From assembly GCA_003221985.1 (NCBI GenBank), contig QHUQ01000160.1, positions 1 through 13,714 on the forward strand: a stretch of DNA of 13,714 nt, written 5' to 3'. The notes beneath the pieces were generated by a model. It was given only the letters and a program-made list of their open reading frames with translations. It was not told the origin of the DNA and did no database searches. Both the position numbers and the translations under genes were made by a program. Source of the stretch: Gemmatimonadota bacterium (GTDB lineage: Bacteria; Gemmatimonadota; Gemmatimonadetes; Gemmatimonadales; GWC2-71-9). Shown here one piece after another: positions 1 through 6,692 of the stretch. Within the stretch, counting starts at the first letter, position 1. Every line of letters starts with the position of its first letter.

Positions 1-168
1 ATCGTCCAGGCCGCGGATGGGCTTCGCGCCCATCGGAAACACGACGGCCGCGGCAACCACTGGACCAGCCAAGGGACCGCGGCCGACTTCATCGATTCCG
101 GCGACGATGCTCCGCCCTTCGCACCACAACGCCGCCTCGCGCTTCAGCGATGGGCGGCGGTGTTTCAC
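1..168 (-). CDS. rnhB: Ribonuclease HII, N-terminal part (cut by window edge)
   Basis: Ribonuclease HII cleaves the RNA strand of RNA/DNA hybrids and removes single ribonucleotides misincorporated in DNA. The first 56 residues are visible and include the family's hallmark N-terminal motif [20 protein letters not shown] (residues 24-43). D26 and E27 are the first two acidic metal ligands of the DEDD active site. The remaining ligands lie beyond position 1. The start is a GTG at 168-166 whose last two bases belong to the rplS stop TGA, a GTGA overlap that implies translational coupling. An AGGAG lies about 11 nt upstream inside rplS. It is the last visible gene of the ffh-rpsP-rimM-trmD-rplS cluster, a common bacterial arrangement. 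Identity is secure; only the C-terminal portion is missing. Confidence 0.93.
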   Translation of the reverse strand, partial: MKHRRPSLKREAALWCEGRSIVAGIDEVGRGPLAGPVVAAAVVFPMGAKPIRGLDD

Positions 169-557
169 GTCTGCGTCGGCTCCTGGTCGGCGGCGCCGCC
201 GGTCGGGACCGTGATGCCGCGCTTTTCGCGGATCCGGGCGGCTTTCCCCGCCAGGCGGCGCAGGAAGTAGAGCTTGGCACGCCGCACGCGGCCTTTGCGC
301 AGCAGCCCGATCTCGGCGATCGACGGCGCGTGCAGCGGGAAGATCCGCTCCACGCCGACGCCCGCGGAAATCTTGCGGACCGTGAACGTCTCGTTGATGC
401 CGCCGCCGCGCCGGGCGATGCAAATGCCCTCGAACGCCTGGAGCCGCTCTTTCTCACCCTCGCGCACGCGCACCATGACGCGCAACGTATCGCCGGGCGC
501 GAACGCTGGGATGTCCGTCTTCAGCCCTTCGCGCTCCACTGCCCGCAACTTCTCCAT
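165..557 (-). CDS. rplS: 50S ribosomal protein L19
   Basis: L19 (bL19) is a large-subunit protein at the 30S/50S interface. The 130-residue product matches the family over its whole length: [15 protein letters not shown] near the N-terminus, then [35 protein letters not shown] and [18 protein letters not shown]. Typical L19 is about 115 residues; the extra is a short polar C-terminal tail ending QEPTQT. The start ATG (557-555) lies 2 nt after the trmD stop, and a GGGGAG Shine-Dalgarno overlaps that stop codon, so the two genes are coupled. The stop overlaps the rnhB GTG start. Nothing looks damaged. Confidence 0.97.
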   Translation of the reverse strand: MEKLRAVEREGLKTDIPAFAPGDTLRVMVRVREGEKERLQAFEGICIARRGGGINETFTVRKISAGVGVERIFPLHAPSIAEIGLLRKGRVRRAKLYFLRRLAGKAARIREKRGITVPTGGAADQEPTQT

Positions 558-559
558 AA

Positions 560-1240
560 CTACTCCCCATGTCGCGACCAGAGATCCGGCCGCCGTTCGC
601 GCGTCAGACGTTCGGCCTCAGCCGCCCGCCATGCCGCAATCTTGTCGTGGTCGCCACTCAACAATACTTCCGGGACATCGAGCCCGCGATAGCTGGGCGG
701 CCGCGTGTAGCTGGGCGGCGCCAACAATCCTTCATAATGCGAGTCGCTCGACGCGGATTCGTGATCGCCGAGCGCGCCGGGCAACAGCCGTACGACGGCG
801 TCCACCACACACAGCGCGGCCGGCTCGCCGCCCGACAGCACGAAGTCGCCGATCGACAGCTCTTCCGCGCCCAGTCCCAGGGCGACGCGCTGATCGACGT
901 CCTTGTAATGCCCGCACAGCAACGTCAGCTCGCTGCCCACCGAATAGCGGACTGCGGTATCGTGCGTGAACAGCTTGCCGCGAGCAGAGAGAAGAACGAT
1001 CGGACCCTCAACCTTCAGATCCTCCACCGCCTCCACAAACGGCTCCACTTTCAGCACCATGCCCGCGCCGCCGCCATACGGCGAGTCGTCGACCGTGTGG
1101 TGTTTGTCGTGCGTGTAATCGCGCAGTTGCACGACGCGATACTGCGCCAGTCCCGCCGCCGCGGCTCGTCCCAGAATGCTCGACGCCAGCGGCGCGGCGA
1201 ACCAATCGGGGAACAGCGTCACCACGTTGATGCGCAACAT
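560..1240 (-). CDS. trmD: tRNA (guanine-N1)-methyltransferase
   Basis: TrmD is a SPOUT-class enzyme that uses SAM to methylate N1 of G37 in tRNAs, which prevents +1 frameshifting. The 226-residue product has the expected landmarks: VVTLFPDWF at the N-terminus, [14 protein letters not shown] (51-64), the knotted SAM site [12 protein letters not shown] (108-118) and [14 protein letters not shown] (129-142), R151, and [17 protein letters not shown] (165-181). D166 aligns with the catalytic aspartate of E. coli TrmD (D169). [17 protein letters not shown] (189-205) closes the SPOUT fold. The length is normal, at the short end of the family. The ATG (1240-1238) lies 2 nt after the rimM stop, with only a weak GAG-type ribosome binding site overlapping that stop. 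Confidence 0.97.
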   Translation of the reverse strand: MLRINVVTLFPDWFAAPLASSILGRAAAAGLAQYRVVQLRDYTHDKHHTVDDSPYGGGAGMVLKVEPFVEAVEDLKVEGPIVLLSARGKLFTHDTAVRYSVGSELTLLCGHYKDVDQRVALGLGAEELSIGDFVLSGGEPAALCVVDAVVRLLPGALGDHESASSDSHYEGLLAPPSYTRPPSYRGLDVPEVLLSGDHDKIAAWRAAEAERLTRERRPDLWSRHGE

Positions 1241-1242
1241 CG

Positions 1243-1500
1243 CTACTCATCCACCGCGACGAGCTTGTCACGCCAGCTTTCCACCGCGGCCCGCGAGGTG
1301 ATGCCCTCGAAGGCCAGCAGCCATTCGCGATGGTAACCGCGGCGGCGCGACACGACGAGCGGCCCCGCGAGCACCTCGCGCTCCTCGTTCAACACGTACA
1401 GCCTGACTTTGGGGACGAACACCGTTCCCGGCTTCTCCACGAGGGGGATCACGGCGACCTCCCCCTGCTGGCCGTGCGGCTTGCGCAGCCGCCCGACTAC
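1243..1500 (-). CDS. rimM: RimM, N-terminal domain only; start codon unclear
   Basis: RimM assists maturation of the 30S head by binding S19. Full-length RimM is about 170 residues: an N-terminal RimM domain plus a C-terminal PRC barrel. Here the frame shows VVGRLRKPHGQQGEVAV from 1500 to 1450, a good match to the family's VGRI-x-HG-x-GEV opening. It continues through LLAFEGITSRAAVESWRD to a TAG at 1245-1243, giving about 85 residues. The PRC barrel is absent and trmD starts 2 nt later, so no remnant can be present. The only canonical start in this frame is GTG at 1452-1450, which would remove the conserved first strand. Upstream the frame has no ATG, GTG or TTG back through rpsP; the candidates are GTA (1500) or CTG (1488). 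Coordinates cover the homologous stretch. It could be a minimal RimM, a decayed gene, or an assembly fault. Confidence 0.7.
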   Translation of the reverse strand, partial: VVGRLRKPHGQQGEVAVIPLVEKPGTVFVPKVRLYVLNEEREVLAGPLVVSRRRGYHREWLLAFEGITSRAAVESWRDKLVAVDE

Positions 1501-1760
1501 GCGGCGGGCGCCCGTTTGCCCAGTACGCCGGCCTTCTTGAGGAGCGAACGCACCGTATCGGTCGGCATCGCGCCCTTCTCGAGCCAGGCCCGCGCCTCCT
1601 CGGCGTTGACGTCGATCACTGCCGGCTTTGCGCGGGGATTGTAGTGGCCGATCGCCGCCACGAAGCGCCCATCGCGGGGCGATTTCGAGTCCGCGACGAC
1701 AATGCGGAAGTATGCCTGACCCTTCCGCCCCACGCGGCGCAGCCGAATTCGAGTTGCCAT
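1497..1760 (-). CDS. rpsP: 30S ribosomal protein S16
   Basis: S16 (bS16) is an early-to-middle assembly protein of the 30S body. The 87-residue product has the standard N-terminus MATRIRLRRVGRKGQAYFRIVVADS, then SPRDGRFVAAIGHYNP and the acidic AEEARAWLEKGAMPTDTVRSLLKKAG stretch. Length is typical. The start ATG (1760-1758) follows the ffh stop by 9 nt, and AAGGGA in that gap serves as the ribosome binding site. The stop TAG (1499-1497) lies inside the rimM-like frame, where a coupled start would be expected but none is seen. Confidence 0.97.
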   Translation of the reverse strand: MATRIRLRRVGRKGQAYFRIVVADSKSPRDGRFVAAIGHYNPRAKPAVIDVNAEEARAWLEKGAMPTDTVRSLLKKAGVLGKRAPAA

Positions 1761-1769
1761 AGCGGTCCC

Positions 1770-2321
1770 TTACATCCTTTTCATGAACTTGCTCATTTTT
1801 TTCATCTGCTGGAACTGTTCCAGCAGGCGATTCACTTCCTGCACGGTCCGTCCGGACCCTTTCGCGATCCGCAGCTTTCGCGATCCGCTCAACACGGTCG
1901 GATCGGCCCGCTCCTCGGGCGTCATCGACAGCACGATGGCCTCGACGTGCTTCAGCCGCTTGTCGTCCAGCGACACGCCCTGCAACGCCTTGGCGTTGAT
2001 CCCCGGCAGGAGACCGAGCACCTGCTTGAGCGGTCCCATGCTCTGCATCTGTTTCAACGCCACGAGAAAATCCTGCAGGTCCATGCCCTTCCTGGACCGC
2101 ACCTTCTGCTCGAGGCGCTGGGCGGCCTCAGCGTCGACATTCGCCGCTGCCTTCTCGACGAACGCGACCACATCGCCCTGGCCGAGAATCCGGCCGGCCA
2201 TGCGGACGGGATCGAACGCCTCCAGCGCGTCCGTCTTTTCGCCGACGCCCACGTACTTGATCGGCACGCCGGTCACGCCGTGAATCGAGAGCGCTGCACC
2301 GCCGCGCGCATCGCCGTCGAG
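1770..2321 (-). CDS. ffh: Ffh (SRP54), C-terminal fragment: end of G domain and M domain
   Basis: This is the second part of a broken ffh; Ffh is the SRP GTPase that targets nascent membrane proteins to FtsY and SecYEG. In this frame homology begins near 2321 with LDGDARGGAALSI, the tail of the GTPase TKxD loop region. It continues with VTGVPIKYVGVGEKTDALE and the closing G-domain DPVRMAGRILGQGDVV. The methionine-rich M domain follows, with GSRKLRIAKGSGRTVQEVN, the SRP-RNA-binding helix-turn-helix, and ends QMKKMSKFMKRM. A GTG at 2276-2274 is a formal start but lies inside conserved sequence, so independent initiation is not the natural arrangement. This fragment and the upstream one are in different frames, and about 42 residues between them are missing. 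The stop lies 9 nt before rpsP. Confidence 0.9.
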   Translation of the reverse strand, partial: LDGDARGGAALSIHGVTGVPIKYVGVGEKTDALEAFDPVRMAGRILGQGDVVAFVEKAAANVDAEAAQRLEQKVRSRKGMDLQDFLVALKQMQSMGPLKQVLGLLPGINAKALQGVSLDDKRLKHVEAIVLSMTPEERADPTVLSGSRKLRIAKGSGRTVQEVNRLLEQFQQMKKMSKFMKRM

Positions 2322-2938
2322 GCCCGCAGCTCGTCCATCATCTCCGCGTCGATCTGCAGCCGGCCGGCGGTATCGACGATCACCGTTCGCGCCCGGCCCG
2401 ACTCCGCTTCGCGTAAGGCATCCTGCACCAGCTTGACCACGTTTCCCGTTTCTCGTTTCCCGAGAACCGGAACGTCAATTTGCGCTCCCAGCTGTTGCAG
2501 CTGTTCGGTCGCCGCCGGCCGATAGATGTCGGCCGCCACGAGCGCCGGTGCCTTTTGCTCCAGCTTCAGCCGTCGCGCGAGCTTTGCTGCGGTGGTGGTC
2601 TTCCCCGACCCCTGTAACCCGACGAGGAAAACGACCGTCGGACCTACGGAGGCGTATTCGAGGCCGGCCTTGCTACCGCCAAGCAGCGTGGCGATTTCGT
2701 CATGCACCAGCTTGACGACCTGCTGGCCGGGACTGACGGCCTTGACCTGGAGCGCACCAACGGCCCGCTCGCGCACCCGCTCGACGAAGCCCCGCGTGAC
2801 CTCGAAGCTCACGTCCGCCTCGAGCAGATGCCGGCGGATCTCGCGCAACGCGTCGGTCACATCGCTTTCCGAGAGCACCCCGCGACCTCTGAGCCGGTTC
2901 AGTACCCCGGTCAGCTGCTCGGAAAGGGCCGTAAACAT
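2273..2938 (-). CDS. ffh: Ffh (SRP54), N-terminal fragment: N domain and first half of G domain
   Basis: This is the first part of the signal recognition particle GTPase. Visible are the N domain (1-85, with HLLEADVSFEV at 38-48), the P-loop GLQGSGKT (107-114), DIYRPAATEQL (137-147) and the G3 motif DTAGR (189-193). After MMDELRA (about residue 206) homology stops; the frame runs 15 more non-homologous codons to a TGA at 2275-2273. The expected DAMTGQ motif and the TK of TKLDG are absent, so the protein as written cannot form a complete GTPase site. Intact Ffh would be roughly 430-450 residues. Frame arithmetic fits loss of 127 nt (any loss of 3n+1). Because Ffh is normally essential, an assembly deletion is the leading explanation. 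The ATG at 2938 has no clear Shine-Dalgarno and faces the DUF445 gene. Confidence 0.93.
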   Translation of the reverse strand: MFTALSEQLTGVLNRLRGRGVLSESDVTDALREIRRHLLEADVSFEVTRGFVERVRERAVGALQVKAVSPGQQVVKLVHDEIATLLGGSKAGLEYASVGPTVVFLVGLQGSGKTTTAAKLARRLKLEQKAPALVAADIYRPAATEQLQQLGAQIDVPVLGKRETGNVVKLVQDALREAESGRARTVIVDTAGRLQIDAEMMDELRASTAMRAAVQRSRFTA

Positions 2939-2999
2939 AAGCGTAGCAAGCTAAATGGCGAGTACCCTTAAACCAAGTGGGGGTCTTATCTTGCCGTCT
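2939..2999. promoter_or_regulatory. Compact divergent control region between ffh and the DUF445 gene
   Basis: The 61 bases between the ffh ATG and the preferred DUF445 start must hold promoters for both directions. The stretch is AT-richer than its surroundings and has poor third-position GC when read as DUF445 codons, which argues that it is not coding. On the minus strand TTGGTT, 17 bases, TAGCTT is a possible but weak sigma-70-like pair. On the plus strand TATCTT at 2987-2992 would place transcription only a few bases before the ATG at 3000, so a leaderless mRNA is possible. No convincing ribosome binding site is seen for either gene. The call rests on layout more than on motif quality. 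Confidence 0.35.
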
Positions 3000-4325
3000 A
3001 TGCCGCAACAGACGCAGCAGACGCAGCAGGCGCAGCAGGCGCAGCAGATGCAACAGGCGCAGCAGGTCATCCCCCAGTGGTCCCGGCCGGATGACGCGGA
3101 GCGCGAGGCCAAGCTGCAAGCGATGAAACGGCGCGCGACCGGTCTGCTGGCGGTCGCTTTGCTGATCTTCGTGGGGGCAAGTCTGTTCGAGGCGCAGTTC
3201 CCCTGGCTCGGCTACGTCCGCGCCACGGCCGAAGCCTCCCTGGTCGGCGGGCTGGCCGACTGGTTCGCCGTCACCGCGCTGTTCCGCCATCCGCTCGGCC
3301 TGCCGATTCCTCACACCGCGATCGTCGCGACCCGCAAGGAGCGCATCGGGCAGATCCTGGGCAACTTCGTCCAGAATCATTTCCTCTCGCGCGATGTGAT
3401 CGCCGCGAATCTGCGCCGGGTGTATCCGGCGGAACGGGCGGCGCAATGGCTCGCCGACCGCGACCACGCCCGGCAATTCAGCCGGCAATTTGCCGGCGGT
3501 CTCGCCAAGACGCTCGCGGACCTGCCCACCAACGAGCTGCAGGACCTGGTGAGTCAGGTCGTGCGCAACCGTGTGCGTTCCTTCCGCGTCGCGCCCGCCC
3601 TCGGCAAAACGCTGGCGTTGGCGCTCGCGGACAACCGCCAAGAGGAGCTGCTCAACGCGACCGTGAAGCTCGCGGCGGACGCGGTCCGCAACAACCGGGA
3701 GCTGATCCGCGAGCGCGTACGCGCCGAGACGCCGTGGTGGGTGCCGCCGGTGTTGGACGACAAGATCTATCAGAAGATCATCGCGGCCGTCGAACGGCTG
3801 CTGCACGACATGGTGATGGACCCGGCGCATCCGCTGCGCGCCGCGTTCGATGACGCGATTCGGGACTTCATCGAGCGCCTGCAGCACTCGCCCGAAGTGA
3901 TCGAGCGCGCGGAAGCATTGAAGGAAGAATGGCTCATGGGTGCGGCGACCGACGATCTGTCACGCAAGTTGTGGGAGGGGATCCGTCAGGCGGTCACCAC
4001 CTACGCGGCCGGCGGCGGCGACGGCGCTCCGAGCCCGCTCGACACCGGTCTCAGCGAGTTCGGGACCGCATTACTTTCGAACCCGACGCTGCTCGGGGAA
4101 ATCGACGATTTGCTGATCGATGTCACGGCCAGTGTAGTGGAGAAGTACCGCCACGAGATTGGGGACCTGATTGCCAAGACCGTGGCCGGGTGGGATCCCC
4201 AGGCGACGTCGCGGCGATTCGAGCTGGCGGTGGGTCGCGACCTGCAGTTTGTCCGGATCAACGGCACGCTCGTCGGCGGGCTCGTCGGCCTGCTGATCTA
4301 CACGATCACTCGCTTCTGGCACTGA
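3000..4325 (+). CDS. DUF445 (YjiN-like) membrane protein with Q-rich N-terminus
   Basis: This is a DUF445 family protein, a class of membrane-anchored proteins of unknown function that includes E. coli YjiN. The N-terminus is a low-complexity run of seven XQQ triplets (residues 2-22). Then come MKRRATGLLAVALLIFVGAS, the first membrane helix, and the family signature EASLVGGLADWFAVTALFRH followed by PLGLPIPHTAIVATRK. A long helical, charged middle is probably extracytoplasmic or periplasmic. The C-terminal helix INGTLVGGLVGLLIYTI is also typical of the family. An in-frame ATG at 2955 would add 15 residues, but those codons have poor GC3 and would leave only 16 bp to ffh, so 3000 is preferred. 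The last 20 bases overlap, tail to tail, the metalloprotease gene on the other strand. Family assignment is firm; function is unknown. Confidence 0.88.
   Translation: MPQQTQQTQQAQQAQQMQQAQQVIPQWSRPDDAEREAKLQAMKRRATGLLAVALLIFVGASLFEAQFPWLGYVRATAEASLVGGLADWFAVTALFRHPLGLPIPHTAIVATRKERIGQILGNFVQNHFLSRDVIAANLRRVYPAERAAQWLADRDHARQFSRQFAGGLAKTLADLPTNELQDLVSQVVRNRVRSFRVAPALGKTLALALADNRQEELLNATVKLAADAVRNNRELIRERVRAETPWWVPPVLDDKIYQKIIAAVERLLHDMVMDPAHPLRAAFDDAIRDFIERLQHSPEVIERAEALKEEWLMGAATDDLSRKLWEGIRQAVTTYAAGGGDGAPSPLDTGLSEFGTALLSNPTLLGEIDDLLIDVTASVVEKYRHEIGDLIAKTVAGWDPQATSRRFELAVGRDLQFVRINGTLVGGLVGLLIYTITRFWH
3003..3065 (+). repeat. Seven 9-nt XQQ-coding tandem repeats
   Basis: Seven consecutive 9-base units of the form NNG-CA(A/G)-CAG encode PQQ TQQ TQQ AQQ AQQ MQQ AQQ directly after the start codon of the DUF445 gene. 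The unit length is a multiple of three, so copy-number change would alter the length of the glutamine-rich tail without breaking the frame. The units are slightly degenerate (CAA for CAG, ACG/GCG/ATG at the first codon). Confidence 0.9.
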
Positions 4326-5541
4326 GCCGCACGGTCGGCAGCGCGCGCCAGCCCTTCCAATCAGTGGGCGCATCGACCAAGCGCACAACCGGTCGCCCTG
4401 CAACGGTGAGCTGGCGTATTTCAGACCGTCTGGCCGTCCGGCCGTCCGGCCGCCCCTTCTGCCACGCGCGCTGCAGCCCCGTCGCGAACCGCGTCGCCGC
4501 CGCCGCGTCGTCCCACACACTGTACCAGACCAGCGCGTCGCTCTTCGGTCCCAGGACCTGATAGCGGTCCCCGTCCCACCCCGCGGCGAGATTCGCGGCT
4601 TCCGCTTCGTCGCCCAGGTGCTGTTGGAACAGCAGTCGCGTCTCGAACTCACCGAGTCCGTCTTCGTACTGCAGCGTGTCCGGCCCCCCCCCCCCGGACG
4701 AGAAGACGAGGTCCGTCGGCTCGTCGTGCGCCGCGTAGCGCTCGGGATGCAGAATCTGCTCGGTGGACTGCGGCATCGAATCGAGCACCGAGCGCCCGAA
4801 GTATTTGTGCCGGAACCAGACGATGAAGTCGGCGCCGCCCAGGTACGGGAAGATGAGTCCTTCACGCAGCCACAGCGGCGCGCGCGCGAACTCCTTCATC
4901 TGCGCCTGCTGGGCGGCCATGACGGCCCGCTGTCTCCAGAACCATCCCAGCGCGAACGTGTCAGGTTTCTGCTCGGGCATGAGGACGGGGATCTGCGCGA
5001 CCGTGGCCTGGCCCTCGAGAACCGCCTGCGCCGCCGAGCGCCGGTCGTTGGCGTGACGCTGCGTGATGATCGAGTCGAGATGGACGTATTGATCCTGCAA
5101 GGCGTGCACCAGCTCGTGCGACACGACGACGCGCAGCTGGAACGGCTCGATGTCGGCGGGGATGAACAGCGCGTTCGAGTCGGGGTCGTAGTAGCCGGCG
5201 ATCTGCTCGGTCAGCAGATCGATCATCGTCGGGCGCAGCTCGAGCGAATCGGGAATCAGGCCGAACAGTCGCAGGGCCGATTGCACGCCCGCGAGGTCCG
5301 CGGGCGGCAGATCCTCGTCGAACTTGCGGATCACGTAGTCCCGCACCTGCGCGCGCGAGCGGCGCAGGACCAGCGGTTCACGTTTGAAGGGGAGCCCGGT
5401 CGCCTGCGCAACGACCGGCATCATGCGGTGCACCATGTCCTTCAAGTCCGCCTCGCTCTGGACCGCCTGGGCACGCTCGCGGCATCCCAGGGAAAGCACC
5501 ACAACAACCACAGCGGTTGACAGGCGCGTTAGCCTGCCCAC
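4306..5541 (-). CDS. Putative secreted lipoprotein metalloprotease (HExxH)
   Basis: A 411-residue predicted lipoprotein with a zinc-peptidase signature. Residues 1-20 form a short signal, with a hydrophobic VVVVVLSLGC ending in C20 as an imperfect lipobox (SLGC). The motif VVSHELVHALQDQY (138-151) supplies H142, E143 and H146; LEGQAT (175-180) offers E176 as a likely third zinc ligand, the gluzincin pattern. An APLWLREGLIFPYLGGADF segment follows. The start is GTG (5541-5539), overlapping the upstream ATPase gene by 13 nt. Two repeats lie in the coding sequence: a 12-G run encoding GGGG (283-286) and an octamer array encoding GRPDGRTARRSE (363-374). The family is an uncharacterised HExxH group; substrate unknown. 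The stop overlaps the end of the DUF445 gene. Confidence 0.8.
   Translation of the reverse strand: MGRLTRLSTAVVVVVLSLGCRERAQAVQSEADLKDMVHRMMPVVAQATGLPFKREPLVLRRSRAQVRDYVIRKFDEDLPPADLAGVQSALRLFGLIPDSLELRPTMIDLLTEQIAGYYDPDSNALFIPADIEPFQLRVVVSHELVHALQDQYVHLDSIITQRHANDRRSAAQAVLEGQATVAQIPVLMPEQKPDTFALGWFWRQRAVMAAQQAQMKEFARAPLWLREGLIFPYLGGADFIVWFRHKYFGRSVLDSMPQSTEQILHPERYAAHDEPTDLVFSSGGGGPDTLQYEDGLGEFETRLLFQQHLGDEAEAANLAAGWDGDRYQVLGPKSDALVWYSVWDDAAAATRFATGLQRAWQKGRPDGRTARRSEIRQLTVAGRPVVRLVDAPTDWKGWRALPTVRLSARSE
4421..4452 (-). repeat. Octamer tandem array inside the metalloprotease gene
   Basis: On the minus strand four adjacent 8-base units read CGGCCGGA, CGGCCGGA, CGGCCAGA, CGGTCTGA. They encode the arginine-rich stretch near residues 363-374 of the metalloprotease. 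A closely matching array occurs at 5667-5698 on the opposite strand. Eight is not a multiple of three, so gain or loss of one unit would shift the frame. Confidence 0.85.
4684..4695 (-). repeat. 12-base G homopolymer in the metalloprotease gene
   Basis: Twelve consecutive C on the plus strand (G on the coding strand) encode four glycines (283-286) of the metalloprotease. As written the gene is in frame. Runs of this length are slippage-prone in replication and also error-prone in sequencing. Confidence 0.9.
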
Positions 5542-6686
5542 TCGATGCCTTTCCCTACGGACGAGGCGACCACGCGGGCCACTTCCTTGCCCGTGACCAC
5601 GAGCCCTTGGCGTTCGAGCTCCGCACGGAGGCGGCGATCGAGATCCGCTCTCTGCTCCTCCAAGGACGGCCGGACGGCCGGACGGTCTGACGGCCGGTCT
5701 TCTCGCTCCTCTTTCGCCGCCTTTCGCCGCGCCTCGCCGCCACCAAGCAGCTCCTCGATCTCCTCCCCAAACCGCTGCAGCACCGTCGCCAGATCGGGCA
5801 TCGGCTCTTCCGGCGCCGAGCCTCCTTCTTCTTCAGTCAGCCCCCGCCGGATCATCGCTTCGACTTTCTTGCGGTCGCGGATGAGCGTGTCGAGCTCCGG
5901 CGACACACGTGCCGTCGCCTGCGCGTGGGCGCAGGCTTCGTCGAGCACGTCGATCGCCTTGTCGGGACGCGCCCGCTCGGGCACAAAGCGGTCGGTCAAC
6001 ACGATCGCCGCCTTGAGCGCATCGTCCGAGATCGCGACGGCGTGGTGGCGCTCGAGCCGGGGCCGCCGTGCGACGAGGACTTCCCACGTCTGGATCGCGT
6101 CCAGCTCTTCGATCGTGACCGGCTGAAAGCGGCGCTCGAGGGCCGGGTCGGCGCGGATCCACTTGTCGTACTCTTCGCCCGTCGTCGCGCCGATCACGCG
6201 CATGTCCCCGCGGACGAGCGCCGGTTTCAGCATGTTGGCGGCATCCATCGCCGCGCCCATCGCCGTTCCCTGCCCCATCAAGTTGTGCAGCTCGTCCACG
6301 AACAGGATCAGATTGCGATCGGTCTCGAGTGCCTTGACCAACCGGCGGATGCGCTCCTCGTACTGGCCGCGAAACGACGTACCGGCGAGCATCGATACGT
6401 GGTCCAGCTGCAGGATCCGGGCGTCCTTGAGCGCCGGCGGCACTTCGCCCGCGGCGATGCGGTGGGCCAAGCCTTCGACCACGGCGGTCTTGCCCACGCC
6501 GGCACGCCCCACGAGCGCCGCATTGTTCTTTCCCTGCCGCAGCAGGATGTCCACCACACGCGAGATCTCGGCATCGCGACAGCGCACCGGCTCGAGATCG
6601 CCGCGGCGCGCCTGCGCCGTAATGTCGATGCCGACGCGCTCCAGCACGTCGCCCGAATCGAACAGCCCTTCGAAGGGATTACCCAT
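5529..6686 (-). CDS. Single-ring AAA+ ATPase related to ClpA/ClpB/ClpC D1
   Basis: The 385-residue protein is equivalent to the first ATPase ring of Hsp100/Clp unfoldases. It shows NPFEGLFDSG, DITAQARRGDLEPVRCRDAE, Walker A GRAGVGKT (60-67), a pore-loop-like segment AGTSFRGQYEERI (101-113), Walker B LILFVDE (126-132, D131 and E132), sensor-1-region ATT (167-169), arginine finger pair ERR (184-186) and the small-domain sensor RPDKAIDVLDEA (240-251). A charged linker (285-350) follows, and the end VVTGKEVARVVASSVGKGI resembles the ClpB D1-D2 linker. The second AAA ring and the N-terminal Clp repeat domain are absent, so it is a stand-alone D1. Walker motifs are intact, so it is probably active. 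It lies 6 nt after prepilin peptidase and overlaps the metalloprotease by 13 nt. An octamer repeat encodes part of the linker (antisense). Client unknown. Confidence 0.85.
   Translation of the reverse strand: MGNPFEGLFDSGDVLERVGIDITAQARRGDLEPVRCRDAEISRVVDILLRQGKNNAALVGRAGVGKTAVVEGLAHRIAAGEVPPALKDARILQLDHVSMLAGTSFRGQYEERIRRLVKALETDRNLILFVDELHNLMGQGTAMGAAMDAANMLKPALVRGDMRVIGATTGEEYDKWIRADPALERRFQPVTIEELDAIQTWEVLVARRPRLERHHAVAISDDALKAAIVLTDRFVPERARPDKAIDVLDEACAHAQATARVSPELDTLIRDRKKVEAMIRRGLTEEEGGSAPEEPMPDLATVLQRFGEEIEELLGGGEARRKAAKEEREDRPSDRPAVRPSLEEQRADLDRRLRAELERQGLVVTGKEVARVVASSVGKGIEWAG
5667..5698 (+). repeat. Octamer tandem array inside the Clp-like ATPase gene
   Basis: On the plus strand the units read CGGCCGGA, CGGCCGGA, CGGTCTGA, CGGCCGGT. 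The ATPase gene, on the minus strand, reads through the complement as DRPSDRPAVRP (residues 330-340) in its low-complexity linker. The array is nearly the same as the one at 4421-4452 but inverted relative to it, about 1.2 kb apart. Confidence 0.85.
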
Positions 6687-6692
6687 GTGTCG

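Noticed and set aside
1501..1800. Long start-less open frame running through rpsP in the rimM frame, which could suggest a fused or extended RimM
   Set aside because: The codons are out-of-frame rpsP and ffh sequence with no RimM-like residues before VVGRLRKPHG; openness is explained by high GC.
2700..3887. 395-codon open frame on the minus strand
   Set aside because: It is antisense to the DUF445 gene, then runs out of frame through ffh; no domain is visible.
4618..5520. 300-codon open frame on the plus strand
   Set aside because: Antisense to the metalloprotease gene with its HExxH motif; composition is that of a shadow frame.
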